A DNA stretch of 64,000 nt from Xiphias gladius (lineage: Eukaryota > Chordata > Actinopteri > Istiophoriformes > Xiphiidae): positions 16,749,001 through 16,813,000 of the forward strand of contig NC_053415.1 in assembly GCF_016859285.1 (NCBI RefSeq), in the 5' to 3' direction. A model generated the notes under the pieces. That model saw nothing but the letters and a program-made list of their open reading frames with translations, ran no database searches and was not told where the DNA came from. A program made the translations under genes and the position numbers. Numbering within the stretch: position 1 is the stretch's first letter; the number at the start of each line of letters is the position of its first letter. Shown in pieces: positions 12,001 to 22,037 of the stretch.

Positions 12001-15000
12001 GTCGCCTCATCTGTCCCAATCACTTCCTCCTATATTTTTTAACTTTTTAGGTGATGTCCCTCAAAGTCCTTCATGGGTTCCCAGGGACCAGTTTCACAAA
12101 GATGTTTTAGACTAGTCTGTAGTGTTAGACCAGTCTTAAGTTTGCTTCTAGATTAGTCTAATGCAAGTTAGACAGTTTCACAAAAATAAAGCCAGACTTA
12201 GCTTAAGCCTTTAAACACTTAGCCACCTTGTCCCCAGGCTAACTCAGAACTAAGAACTATGTTTCCATGGTAACAGTCGGTGACACTGATACGGGAAGAC
12301 TTGCTCTGTTTAGAGAAAAGCACTCTGGATGAAATAAAGACACAAACACTGATGGTTGAGGAAAAATAAGTACATTGTAAAAGTAACCTACCACCTTGGG
12401 CCCAAGGGGAGTATCTCTCATCGAGCAAAAGGACCAGACACAATTTATCATTTTCTTGAAGACAAAGAAACCTAACATGATCGGCTACTTGCCCAAAAAA
12501 AATATAATACTGACCAACGCACAAGAGTCATGCATTAACTTTTACATTGGACTATGTGACATGCATCCTCCCCTATGAAAGCGTGATCCTTTTGACCTCA
12601 GTTACTATAGTGTTTGGAGCCTAACACACTCTAAATGTAAGTAGCACAAGATGCGCAGGCGTTCAGACACAAGATGTCATGTTGACCAGGCCTTACTTGG
12701 TACTGGCTTTTTCTTGACTTAAGACTTCGTTGTTCTTCTCTTGTGCCTCGTAAGTCACCACATGTCAAAAATCATCCTTAAACTGCTACAGATACGTATC
12801 CTCTTGTTGGGCAGATGAATACTTTCAACATTCTCAGATCACAAGTACACAGGGAAGAGGTTTCAACTCCCTCCAGGCTTAACTCCCTTTATTATGAGGT
12901 TTCTTTGTATTTCGTTTTTCCCAATGGCAGCCCAAACATCGTAACATCATGTAGGTCATATTAGACACATCTGTTCAAAGGGAATAATCATTTTCCCTTA
13001 TATTCCATAATAACCTCAAAACATAAATGATAACAAATGATTCATACTAGTTATACTTTCACAACACCTGCTAACCAGTGTTTCCATGGTAACACTCAAT
13101 GACACCTGCTAACCAGTGTTTCCATGGTAACACTCAACGACACCGGCTAACCAGTGGCATCGGATGACTGGTTCGTTAACAGTGTTGTGGATTTAGCAAT
13201 GAGAAGGGGAAATGCTTTTAGTGACCATAGTAATCTGTTGGAGATATACAGCAGTGAAGGACATCGTTGATCCTGTTTCCCCAAGAAAACTATCCTGAGC
13301 CTGACTGATGTGTTAGCACAAGCACTGAGCCCTGCCACATTAAGAAGCCACAGCGTCTCGGATCTGCTACAGGTCTGCGCTGCAAAGAGATTTGCCATCG
13401 GATTTGTATTGTGACACTCTTCACTGAATTTTCCCCGTAAAATGTCCTCGGAGCTGTTGAACTCTTCCAGGGGGCAAACATTTTTTAGTGGAGTGAAAGG
13501 AGCAGGGTGGTTTGATGCAGCTGTTCTGCACCCTTAACTTACCCAGAATCCACGGCAAATAAGTCCTACCTGCACAGCTTTGTGCCATGGATAAATTTAG
13601 ACACTTATCTGACGTCTGATTATTAGTTAGATCTAAGCCACAGTCAGTCTTTCTTTGTGAAACCAGCCCCTGGTTTACTATGTTTCCTGCTCCTTCTGCT
13701 TTCTTGTTGTGATGTTGTTGTTTTTTTTTTTCCATCTTCATGTCTTCCATGAGCAGCTTTTAGAAACAAACTGAGAACATACCTTTTGGACAGTAAGTAC
13801 AGATAAAAGTCCTAAGCATCACTCTACACAGCACTTTATCATAGGAAGCTGCTAATTTCACGGTTCAGTTGACTCCATCTTTACCGCACTCTAAAGCCTC
13901 CGTCCCCGACATTATGTATATATTGCATCTGCAGAAAGCACTCTACTGCACAGTGCACACACATACTCCAACTGTGGTGCTACAATGCTCTTGATATATT
14001 GCCTCCCTGCAGCCACATACGCACATCCTGTAATGCCACATGCCGGTATTGCACCCTTTCCTGCAGTTAAAATGGTCCTCAGCTCACCACCACCCATCAA
14101 TCCCCCATCCACACAGCCCAGTGGATTTGATGATCTATGGCAGGGGTGCAGTATGGGTTAGGGTGTCCTCATAGCACCTAACATTCACCCCACCCCTCCC
14201 CTATCAAAGTGCAGCAGAAGGCCTCTAGAGGTCTGTGGAATTTCAGGCCTTAAATAATTCATCAGAGTAACGCTCATTTCTCACATACTCCAGCATCTCT
14301 CCTTCCTCCCGCTTAGCCCGTCTCGAGCTTGGCTCACTCTCGCTTTTTTTTCTTCCCCCTTCTTTATATCCTTTTTCTCTCACTTCAACTGCCCCCCCCC
14401 CCCATTTCTCATTCACAGTCATCAACAGTCACTCCTCTCATAGCATGAATATGTAGGCCAGGAAGTTAAAGAGGCTAGTGCTTACCCATATTTTCAGCAT
14501 ATTTCAAAATATTTACAATGCTCCCCTTGCATATTGTCTGATGGCATTCTTTCCACAGGGTCCACTAGGAGGGTTTTCATCCATATTTTATTACTAGACT
14601 CAATGTCTCATTCTCACCTGCACACACACACATATGCAGATTAGATTATTAATGATTTATATCCTTACCTGACCTGCAGCGATTACTCTCTATAGCCTCC
14701 CCCAAACTGTGCTTATCTTCACGAATATGGACCAGATCCTACTCCCCCACTATGAAATACCAGGAACTGTAATAAACTGCTGTCCAAGCTCCATTAGTTA
14801 TATGGGTTTGTCACACAAATCAGTAAATTCACAGATCAGACAAGAACTATGGCCTTTGAAGTGTAAAATGATGAATATTTAATCCACCCCGCCCCCAACA
14901 CACCCAATGAAAAGGTTTCTGCTTCAGACTATCTGTCGAAAAATGTGGATGCTTCCAGTGGAAGTCGCATCTTTTCTCAGTGCTATAATTAACATGCCCT

Positions 15001-17411
15001 GTGACTGAGACACACGATCTGGCGGGATGCCCTAGATAAGTTACGAAGATTAACACAGAGAGCCCTCAAATCTTTGTCAAAAGTCTGTAGGGTATGTAAA
15101 TGGGCACAATGCCGACCAACTAGGTTGATTTACAGTTGTCATACACCTCCAGTGATGTGTGAGATCTTAGCTCTCCTCCAATCTGACCTTTTCCTTCCAT
15201 GATTCAGATTGAGATACAGCCCATTAATCAGAGTCTGGTGGGGTCAGGGACCCCTTCCTCCAGCTCCAACTGATATTACCAATTTGCCTCTGTCCCCTGC
15301 TTTCGGTGCAGCCCCGGGGAGCACAGCGGGGGCTCAGCCTGGTAATGGGAATCAGTCACGGGCGATGGTTACAGCTGCCACCAAACGCAAAGACAGTGCC
15401 CACAATGAGCTGTACTACGAAGAGGCAGACTACGAGAGAAGGGTCCGCAAGCGTAGAGCCAGGTGAGTCACATGGAAGAAATTACAGCATGTCAGAGGGT
15501 GAATTAATGATCCATAGACTCTATCAGACATGCACCTCGGGACATACTGTAAATGTGACTGCAATTTTGCATGTCAGTCTATGTCTGAATAAGCTAAGGA
15601 GTCGCTTTCACAAACAAGTCAAGACAACAGTCTTTCTAGCATTTCTGTAACTCCTCCAGCACTGCACGATTGTGACTTTATTTTGCCTCGGTAGCACTGT
15701 ACATTTATCGTTTAATGATCATCTCTTATGCACAAAGCAAATGAAATTGGCAGGAAATACAATAAACAACCCAGTGTTTCTCATGTCAGAAAATGGTCTT
15801 TCCCCAAAAGAACTGAAAAAATTTCTTTGTACAATAATAATTGGATTTCCTTATATTTTTATATTTTCATTTGTGCACAACTGCATTAGTTAATAAATAT
15901 TCAGCAAAAATCTTTACATACAAGAGAACCTAACATGTTATGTTATGTTATCACTCTACGTTCGTGCACTGTTGGATATTACAAAATAGGCAGCAGAATT
16001 CACTATCTTATATGATTAAAATGATTTTTTTTTTATTTTTTTTAATTTGAAGATTCCAAGTGTGTGTGTGCATGTCTGAATAAAGCTGTAAGAAATATTT
16101 ATGGACACCGATATCTGAATGACAAGAAGCCATTACTTTAACAGATGATGGGCAAAGCCAGCTATAGTATGTATTGCTCAAATGCCTGGAAAGGGCTTAA
16201 CAGTTGCACTGGGACATGTGGTATGTATTGCTTATTGAACAGTATGGATTAAAAGCTGTAAGCTCGAGAGCTGACAGTAAGCTCCTTCTTCGTCAGGCTG
16301 GTGGTGGCTGTAGAAGAGGCCTTCACTCATGTCCGCCGGATGAAGAAAGAGGATGAGCGTGCAACCCCCTCTGACATTATGGATGTGCGTGAAGCAGCTC
16401 TGGCCATATTTCCCTCTATGGCCCGTGCCCTGCAGAAGTACCTCCGCACCACCAGGAGGCAGCACTGCCACAGCATGGAGAGCATCCAGAAGCACCTGGC
16501 TTTCTGCCTCGTCAATAACATGAGCCCTAAGGTCAGCTTGGCTTTTAATGTTTGTTATCATAGCTGAAATTCGCATAAGAATGGTGGAGTTGTTAATATT
16601 TCAGACCACAAAAGTCAGTGTTCCTCAGACCTTAAGGATAAATTCCAGTTAAGTTTTTCGCTTTGAAATGATTTTGACTAACGTGGGGGTTCACAGAAAA
16701 AGAGAATGGGAGCTGTTACATGTAGAGAGGTGATAAACTTTATACACTAGATATTTTTGCACAAACAGTGCATAGACAGTGGCATGAAGAACACACAGAA
16801 GGCTTTGATCTGGAGCTATTTTTTTCTTGCAACACATTATCAGCTTAACACTCTTCCTCGAGCAACATCAGCATCTGGCAACTTGTGTTTCTTGCCTCGT
16901 CTAACTGCTGTTTAGTGCTGTTGCCATGTTCTCAGATCTCAACAGTTAACATTGTAGTTAATCATGTTGTTTTTGCAATTAAGAATGGTGGCAAAACTAA
17001 GCAAATAAGACCCACCCAAGGTGTAATGAACTGGAAACACCCTGTAAATCATTCAGTAGATTTAAAGTAAACTTCTTTATGTCATGCTGTTGAAAAATGA
17101 TTTTCTTGGTGAATATTGGAGAATCATTGGCTGTTTGTGTGTGTGGCCAGGCCTTCCTTGAGGCCTACCTGGCCCCCGGTCCGACCCTGCAGTACGGGCC
17201 TGAGCGCTGGATGGCTGATCAGTGGACTTTGGTCAGTGAGGCTTCTGTCACCAGCGGCATAAAGGAAGGGACAGAGTTCCTGCTGAAGTGTCTCGACTTT
17301 AGCCTAGCTGTTACCGTCAAGAACATCCCTTACATCCGACTGACTGAGGAGTACATCGACCCCAAGTCTCATAAGTTTATACTGCTGCTTCAATCAGAAA
17401 CTTCAGTTTAA
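3042..17411 (+). CDS. vangl1: Vang-like protein 1 (planar cell polarity), 8 coding exons
   Basis: Core planar cell polarity membrane protein, the vertebrate Van Gogh/Strabismus, which partners Prickle and Dishevelled at cell borders. Coding exons are 3042-3112, 4124-4295, 9728-10156, 10931-11106, 11863-11996, 15312-15462, 16297-16531 and 17151-17411. All junctions are GT-AG, phases agree, and the sum is 1629 nt (542 aa). The N-terminus [12 protein letters not shown] and the serine-rich block with SERSV (residues 42-46) match the family's phosphorylated region. DDNWGETT starts at residue 82. Four membrane segments lie near residues 124-148, 162-184, 196-218 and 232-253. The C-terminus ends in the PDZ ligand ETSV. 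Residues such as [15 protein letters not shown] favour Vangl1 over Vangl2, as does casq2 next door. At 542 aa it is longer than human VANGL1 (524), partly through a longer serine-rich N-terminus and a Gly/Pro/Ala linker opening exon 6. Confidence 0.97.
4755..4960. repeat. Truncated MITE copy, related to the copy at 7.0-7.46 kb
   Basis: It carries CTTGCCAAGAAAGC near its start and GTGTATTTCCCAAAATCTC near its end. These are arms of a palindromic, non-autonomous DNA transposon common in percomorph genomes. It resembles 7020-7460 but lacks most of the centre. It lies in vangl1 intron 2. Confidence 0.6.
5560..5592. repeat. Tandem duplication of about 18 bp
   Basis: ACTAACCGGCTCCAGTGC is followed directly by ACTAACCGGCTCCAC, two adjacent copies in vangl1 intron 2. 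Confidence 0.8.
7020..7460. mobile_element. Non-autonomous DNA transposon (MITE), palindromic
   Basis: The left end TTGGGAAATATGCTTATAG (from 7032) and the right end GCATATTTCTCAAAATG (7425-7441) are imperfect inverted repeats. The inversion continues inward: CTTGCCGAGCGCTAGATGAG on the left matches, reversed, the CTTCTCATCGAAATCTCACC region on the right. This is a repeat type I recognise as abundant in percomorph fish. It carries no transposase and lies in vangl1 intron 2. Confidence 0.75.
7966..8002. repeat. Tandem duplication of 18-19 bp
   Basis: GGAGCTGAATAAAAAGG occurs twice back to back in vangl1 intron 2. Confidence 0.8.
8818..8852. repeat. Imperfect TG microsatellite
   Basis: An interrupted GT run in vangl1 intron 2. 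Confidence 0.9.
9260..9600. repeat. Dispersed repeat, probable MITE remnant
   Basis: It starts with AAAGCTCCACTTAGCAGTG and ends with GATGCAGCTTTAAAAG, a weak inverted pair. The inner text (TTTCAGCTCCCTGTTTGGG, TCTGGACCACAAAGTC) is one I associate with a dispersed teleost repeat. It lies just upstream of vangl1 exon 3. Its right end resembles the ends of the element at 62.5-63.0 kb. Confidence 0.45.
12081..13673. mobile_element. DNA transposon of about 1.6 kb with 21-bp terminal inverted repeats
   Basis: The left end at 12081-12101 (CCAGGGACCAGTTTCACAAA plus G) and the right end at 13653-13673 are inverted copies of each other with 3 mismatches in 21. The element fills much of vangl1 intron 5. 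No intact transposase frame is present; open frames of 60-109 codons on the minus strand at 13.1-13.75 kb look broken. The ends resemble PIF/Harbinger-type fish elements, but this assignment is uncertain. It contains a 38-bp tandem repeat (13064-13156). Confidence 0.65.
13064..13156. repeat. 38-bp minisatellite, about 2.4 units, with RFX-like palindromes
   Basis: Units begin at 13064, 13102 and 13140. The first two each carry GTTTCCATGGTAAC (13080-13093 and 13118-13131). A third, separate copy of the motif is at 12261-12274 in the same transposon. Confidence 0.85.
14392..14404. repeat. Poly-C tract
   Basis: A C homopolymer of about 13 in a pyrimidine-rich stretch of vangl1 intron 5. Confidence 0.8.
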
Positions 17412-17579
17412 CAGACCCAGTGGACCAGTGCTGCTGATCTGGACTTGCAGGACTGTTACAATTATCTGACCGAATTTTTCAAAAATAGCTTTTTGTACCG
17501 TTTTTTGTACTTGAGTTTGTTATTTTCTCACATAGAGTATCTTTGTGTCCTTGTCAATGTCCCGGGAGACATTAAAGAC

Positions 17580-17585
17580 AATAAA
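17580..17585 (+). terminator. Proximal vangl1 polyadenylation signal
   Basis: Canonical AATAAA, 168 bp after the vangl1 stop codon. Confidence 0.5.
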
Positions 17586-17772
17586 AGACAGAAAATATGA
17601 GGGAATATGCTTGGATTTCTCTGTCCTGACATTTGCAGAACACAGTTCAGGTACTCCTCTATGCACTTCAGATGACCCTCACATATGTTCTTCTTCCTTT
17701 ATTTGCATGTGCCAGTGTGTGCCTGCGTGGGAGAGTTCATGGTTTAGGAGGAATGTGTGATTTAGGATGCAA

Positions 17773-17774
<2 letters not shown>

Positions 17775-17817
<43 letters not shown>
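17775..17817. repeat. (GT)21 microsatellite
   Basis: A perfect GT run of about 43 bp downstream of the vangl1 stop. Confidence 0.95.
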
Positions 17818-17820
<3 letters not shown>

Positions 17821-19053
17821 AGTATAATATACTGTACATCTGGGGTCTGTCTCAACCTGTCTCCCCTTCCTCCTTAGCGTTACTATAGTGACCAGGACAT
17901 TTAACATAAACTGAACCCTTTTCACCAAAACTGCTCTTTTTCAGTCTTAGCAATGATTATTTAACTGTCCTGTATTACAGATGTTTGTACAGTATTTATA
18001 TGTGAATATACTGTATCCCTCCACACTTCTATATCAAAATTGTGCTTGGTTTGAATGATTTGGGGGTTTTTTTGTTGTTTTTTTTAGCTTGTCTGTCAGT
18101 GCTGTATTTGTGGAGATAACTGGACTGTAAATAGCTGAAGACATGTTTGTAAATGTCACTGGAATCTCTTGGGCTAAATGCCAACCACAGCACAGCTGAA
18201 CACAGACGGCCTAGCCAATAGATTGTGAACGAACACATCTGACTAGTCATTATGTTTGCGTTTTTACAGTTAGGTGTGTGCAGTGTACACTGATCTTTTT
18301 GTAAGCCAGCAGGGGGACATAATGTTTGGACGGCTTTGAGGTTCATGCGATATGACATTTTTATATCCCATGTTAAAACTGACGCCTTTTTGCTGTTTAG
18401 TTGCAGAACATATGCCCCTGAATTGGATCTTAACTCACCGTGAAGAGGGCGGATTATTACAGCACCTCTCTGTGTGCCATAAATCCTGTGATTCACAAGT
18501 GAAACATACCGAGCCATGAGGTTCTCAGCTGCATAAGACAATGCATCAAATATATGAATAGTCAAACCCAGATTTCAGAAGCTGTTTCAAAAGCTTTGGC
18601 TTTCTCTCTGAAATAAAATCCCTATCTAAAATTAATGGGCACTTAGCCCATGCTGGCAAGTGTTTAAACAAGTGTTACAAATGAATTATGTAGTGTAAGT
18701 TAGCTCAACCCAGTGTCAGTATTTCTGCTGTCAGTATTCTGTCTGTGGACACCCAAGTGTCACACTACTGCCACCTATCTACCAACACCGGTACAGGAAC
18801 TTTCCTGCGTCAATCAAACTGTTAATTTCTATGAGTAGTTGATCACGATTTTTAGATCTTCTGTGTGTGAGAGGCATGTTATGTTGTAAATTTATATTCA
18901 CAAAAGTGTTGCTGTGGTCACTTACAGTGTAGTTTTGTTTAGGGCTGTTTAGGACTGTTGGTGGTTGTAAATACTTATTGACTACACATGTGCCGCAGTT
19001 ATACATATCTAGGATCTGCTCAGTATACATGTGAAGTTTTTAAGTGTGCTTCT

Positions 19054-19090
19054 GTGTGTGTGTGTGTGTGCGCGCGCGCGTGTGTGTGTA
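19054..19090. repeat. Compound TG/CG microsatellite
   Basis: (TG)n-(CG)n-(TG)n: alternating purine-pyrimidine throughout, a sequence type able to form Z-DNA. Confidence 0.9.
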
Positions 19091-19300
19091 TAGGTGAGAG
19101 AGAGAGAAAGAGGGGAAAGGAGAAAGAAGGGAACATAATTAAGAAAAGATACTGCTTTCCCAAATGTCATGCAGCTGACGAGTCATGAGTTTTAAGTTGT
19201 CCCTGTCTTCTTTTATACAACGGAAAATGTAAAATCATAGCAGCTGTGTCAAAGTCACATTTGTAGAAAATAAATATTTGTATTGCCCTTTTCAAGGTAT

Positions 19301-20740
19301 TTGATTATTGTTGTTTTTTTATGTAATGTGATAGATAAGCTTTTCAACCCCTGTCTTTTATTAGTACAACGAATGGTCAGTTTTTAGAAGTCTGGTCTGG
19401 TATTTCAGTGGCATTCAGAAAGTAGTTTCACTGTTACAAACTAGAACTCTAGCCTAACTACATTTTGCAGTGGCTAGGTGATGATAACTATTACTTGGAT
19501 AGCTATATTTGTAGCTAGCTATGAGTTAACTACATTTAGGCCTATAGTTATATTGATTTTTTATTATTCTGATCATATAGAAATAGGAAATATATTTCCT
19601 TTTATTTCTTTACATGTTTAATTCTCGTTAGAGTTTTTCAACTGGATTAATTTTGTATTTTTTATTCAGCAGAAAGGTGAGTATTTAGGGTTTTCTCACA
19701 TATTTTGTCTGTGAATACACTAAATTTAAGTAATTGTGTTGGGGTTTAAGACAAAACAAGCATGGATTGCAAATTTGATGATATTAACAGTGAAAAGAAC
19801 ATGAATATTTCTTACACTACACAGTTTGTGTCATGCAGCTGTCAGCTACAGTGTTTGCCATAATTAACACAATTCACTTTACATCACTTGCACTTTATTT
19901 TAAATAAAGTGTGTTTTGATAATATTGATCAGTAATGTTCCTGCAGTTGTGACTTTCTAACAGTTAGAGAGAAGATCACATCTATATAATAAATTACAAT
20001 AATTTAGGCTCTAAAACTCGATTCTTTCCAAAGCTGGAGTGAAAAATTAAAGATTAGGCTTAATGCAGGTTTCTGTTGAGGCTGATTCTGATGCTTTTAA
20101 TTTCCCAGTATGATATATTTGGTTCCTTGTGATACTTTTTCAAAGCAGTTAACCAAACACCGAGTTAGTTGCAGGTCTGTGTGAATGCATATGTAAAGCC
20201 TGCCACCCACAAATGGATCAGGAAACCTCCCTTGTCATTGTAGATTGTGTTTTCTTTGACTGTGTGCAGAGAGAGACGAGGAGCAAACAATGAGTCACAG
20301 GAGAAAAGCACAGTAAAAGTGCAGGAATGCAGAGGAAGAGAAACATGAGGAATTAGCATTCAAATTAGCTTTCCTGCATCAGTCCAATAGTGTGATGACA
20401 ATACGATCTCCCTGTGCAGCTGCTGCCTGCCCCATTAATTCAGGTGAGAAATAAACCTGATGAAGACAGGTGAAGTAGTGAGAGATGAAAGACGAGATTA
20501 GAGGTTTGCTACTGATAACAGGGAGTGTAAGTATGTGGCTTTACGATTTCAAAGCTGTAATGCCCCTGGGCAGAAAATGTACCTTTACACCAAACATTAC
20601 AGCTTAAGTCATATTACCTGAAAGGAGGATGGAGGAAACTGGAAACACTTATTTACCACCCAGTTTGGTTGATAGACACTGAGGGCAATGGCCCACAACT
20701 TATTTGACTGAACAGATAACAACATTTCGAAAGTGTCGCT
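19301..20740. other. Intergenic between vangl1 and casq2, nothing recognised
   Basis: AT-rich sequence between the convergent 3' ends of vangl1 and casq2. I see no open frame of note, RNA gene or clear repeat. Confidence 0.5.
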
Positions 20741-21351
20741 CAGTGGTGGAAGAAGTACTCAGATCCTTTACTCAAGTAAAATTACCAATACAACAACGTG
20801 AAGATACTCCCAAAGTAAAAGTCCCGTATTCTACATTTTATGTAAGTAAAAGTACAGACGAAGGATACAAATAAAACTACTTTTTCTGACAGATATGACA
20901 TAGAGGGGTTGTGAGATGATTAATGGGATAAGAGACAAGGACAAGAAAGTTCTGCCACACAAACTTTTTTTCATATTTTGGACTTTTCTCTTATCTTGAC
21001 AAGGAACCTACATCAGACATTGTTTTTTTTTCCCGTAAGAGGCCACATGTCAAAAATGTTAGAAACCACTGGTTTAGTTTTTAACACTACACTACATTGT
21101 ATTGTATTTTAATTATATGTTTTTATGTAAAACCTTGAATCGGAAAAATAACATGTAAATGAATGTAGTGGAGTACAAGTGCAATATTATTTCCTTCTGA
21201 AATGTAGTGGAGTAGAGGTATAAGGTAGTATTAAATGAAAATACTCAAAATTGTGCAGTAATTGTACAGTAAAAGTACAGTATTTATGTAAATATACTTA
21301 ATTACTATTACTTCGTATTCAAGTTTTAATCTACTTACTGTTCCACAGTTG
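20741..21351. mobile_element. Non-autonomous DNA transposon, CAGTGGTGGAA family
   Basis: It begins CAGTGGTGGAAGAAGTACTC and ends near TTCCACAGTTGG, an imperfect inverted pair. The inner arms are rich in AAGTAAAAGTA motifs (about 20776-20860 and 21236-21300). This is a very common teleost repeat. Relatives in this window are at 38528-39481 and, in reverse and truncated, at 58600-58690. Confidence 0.75.
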
Positions 21352-21450
21352 GAGTAAGTAGTGTTTCTAATTGAGGACTTAGGCTTTCACAGTGTACTGG
21401 ATCAAAAGAAGAAATTAATTTGTTGACATGATTGTTGACATCGACAGTGC

Positions 21451-21456
21451 TTTATT
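21451..21456 (-). terminator. Candidate casq2 polyadenylation signal
   Basis: TTTATT on the plus strand reads AATAAA on the casq2 strand, about 425 nt beyond the stop codon. A closer AATAAA at 21869-21864, only 12 nt past the stop, would give an implausibly short 3' UTR. Confidence 0.4.
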
Positions 21457-21619
21457 ATGAACAGTCATTTATAGATATAAATGAATGTCATGTAATGTGA
21501 GGTAAATGTCTGGTCCAGACATTTTAATATATGTATTTTTTAATTTTTAATCCCAAAACCCATTCCAGGCTTATTTACACTGTCAAAAAATGATATTTTT
21601 GGATATTAAATAGACTTGT

Positions 21620-21638
21620 CATAATTATTATTATTATC

Positions 21639-21736
<98 letters not shown>

Positions 21737-21745
21737 CATTATCAG
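21620..21745. repeat. (ATT)n microsatellite in the casq2 3' UTR region
   Basis: About 120 bp of nearly perfect ATT/TTA repeats with a few ATC interruptions, just downstream of the casq2 stop codon. Confidence 0.95.
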
Positions 21746-21880
21746 TATCAGGCACATATTCAGTACAAATTTTAAAGTAGTATTTCTTAGTGAAAAGTTA
21801 CTTTACATTTGTTTGAAGTCCATGTTCAACTCAGCTTGAAGAGTAAAGACTGAGGAGTCAAGATTTATTATTCTCCTTAA

Positions 21881-21967
21881 TTACTCATCATCATCATCAT
21901 CATCATCGTCGTCATCGTCGTCATCATCCTCTTCATTATCATCGTCCTCTTCATCATCATCCTCCTC

Positions 21968-22012
<45 letters not shown>

Positions 22013-22037
22013 TTCATCATCTTCATCATCATCATCC
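21881..22037 (-). repeat. casq2: Coding trinucleotide repeat for the calsequestrin acidic tail
   Basis: On the plus strand this is a TCA/TCG/TCC/TCT run, read on the minus strand as GAT, GAC, GAG and GAA codons. GAT dominates, giving poly-Asp blocks. It encodes the 51-residue calcium-binding tail and ends in a Glu codon and TAA at 21881-21883. Confidence 0.95.

Larger units (their letters stand above)
17412..19300 (+). other. vangl1: Probable vangl1 3' UTR
   Basis: This follows the vangl1 stop codon. A proximal AATAAA lies at 17580-17585 and a distal one at 19269-19274, the latter followed by T/G-rich sequence, so a short (about 0.2 kb) and a long (about 1.9 kb) 3' UTR are both possible. The long form would contain a GT microsatellite (17775-17817) and a TG/CG run (about 19054-19090). 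A 178-codon open frame runs antisense at 18565-18029 and is probably fortuitous. Confidence 0.5.

Noticed and set aside
11597-12001. 134-codon plus-strand open frame
   Set aside because: It is intron read-through into vangl1 exon 5 (11863-11996); the splice acceptor and protein similarity define the true exon.
21575-21757. Poly-isoleucine frame
   Set aside because: Translation of an ATT microsatellite, not a gene.
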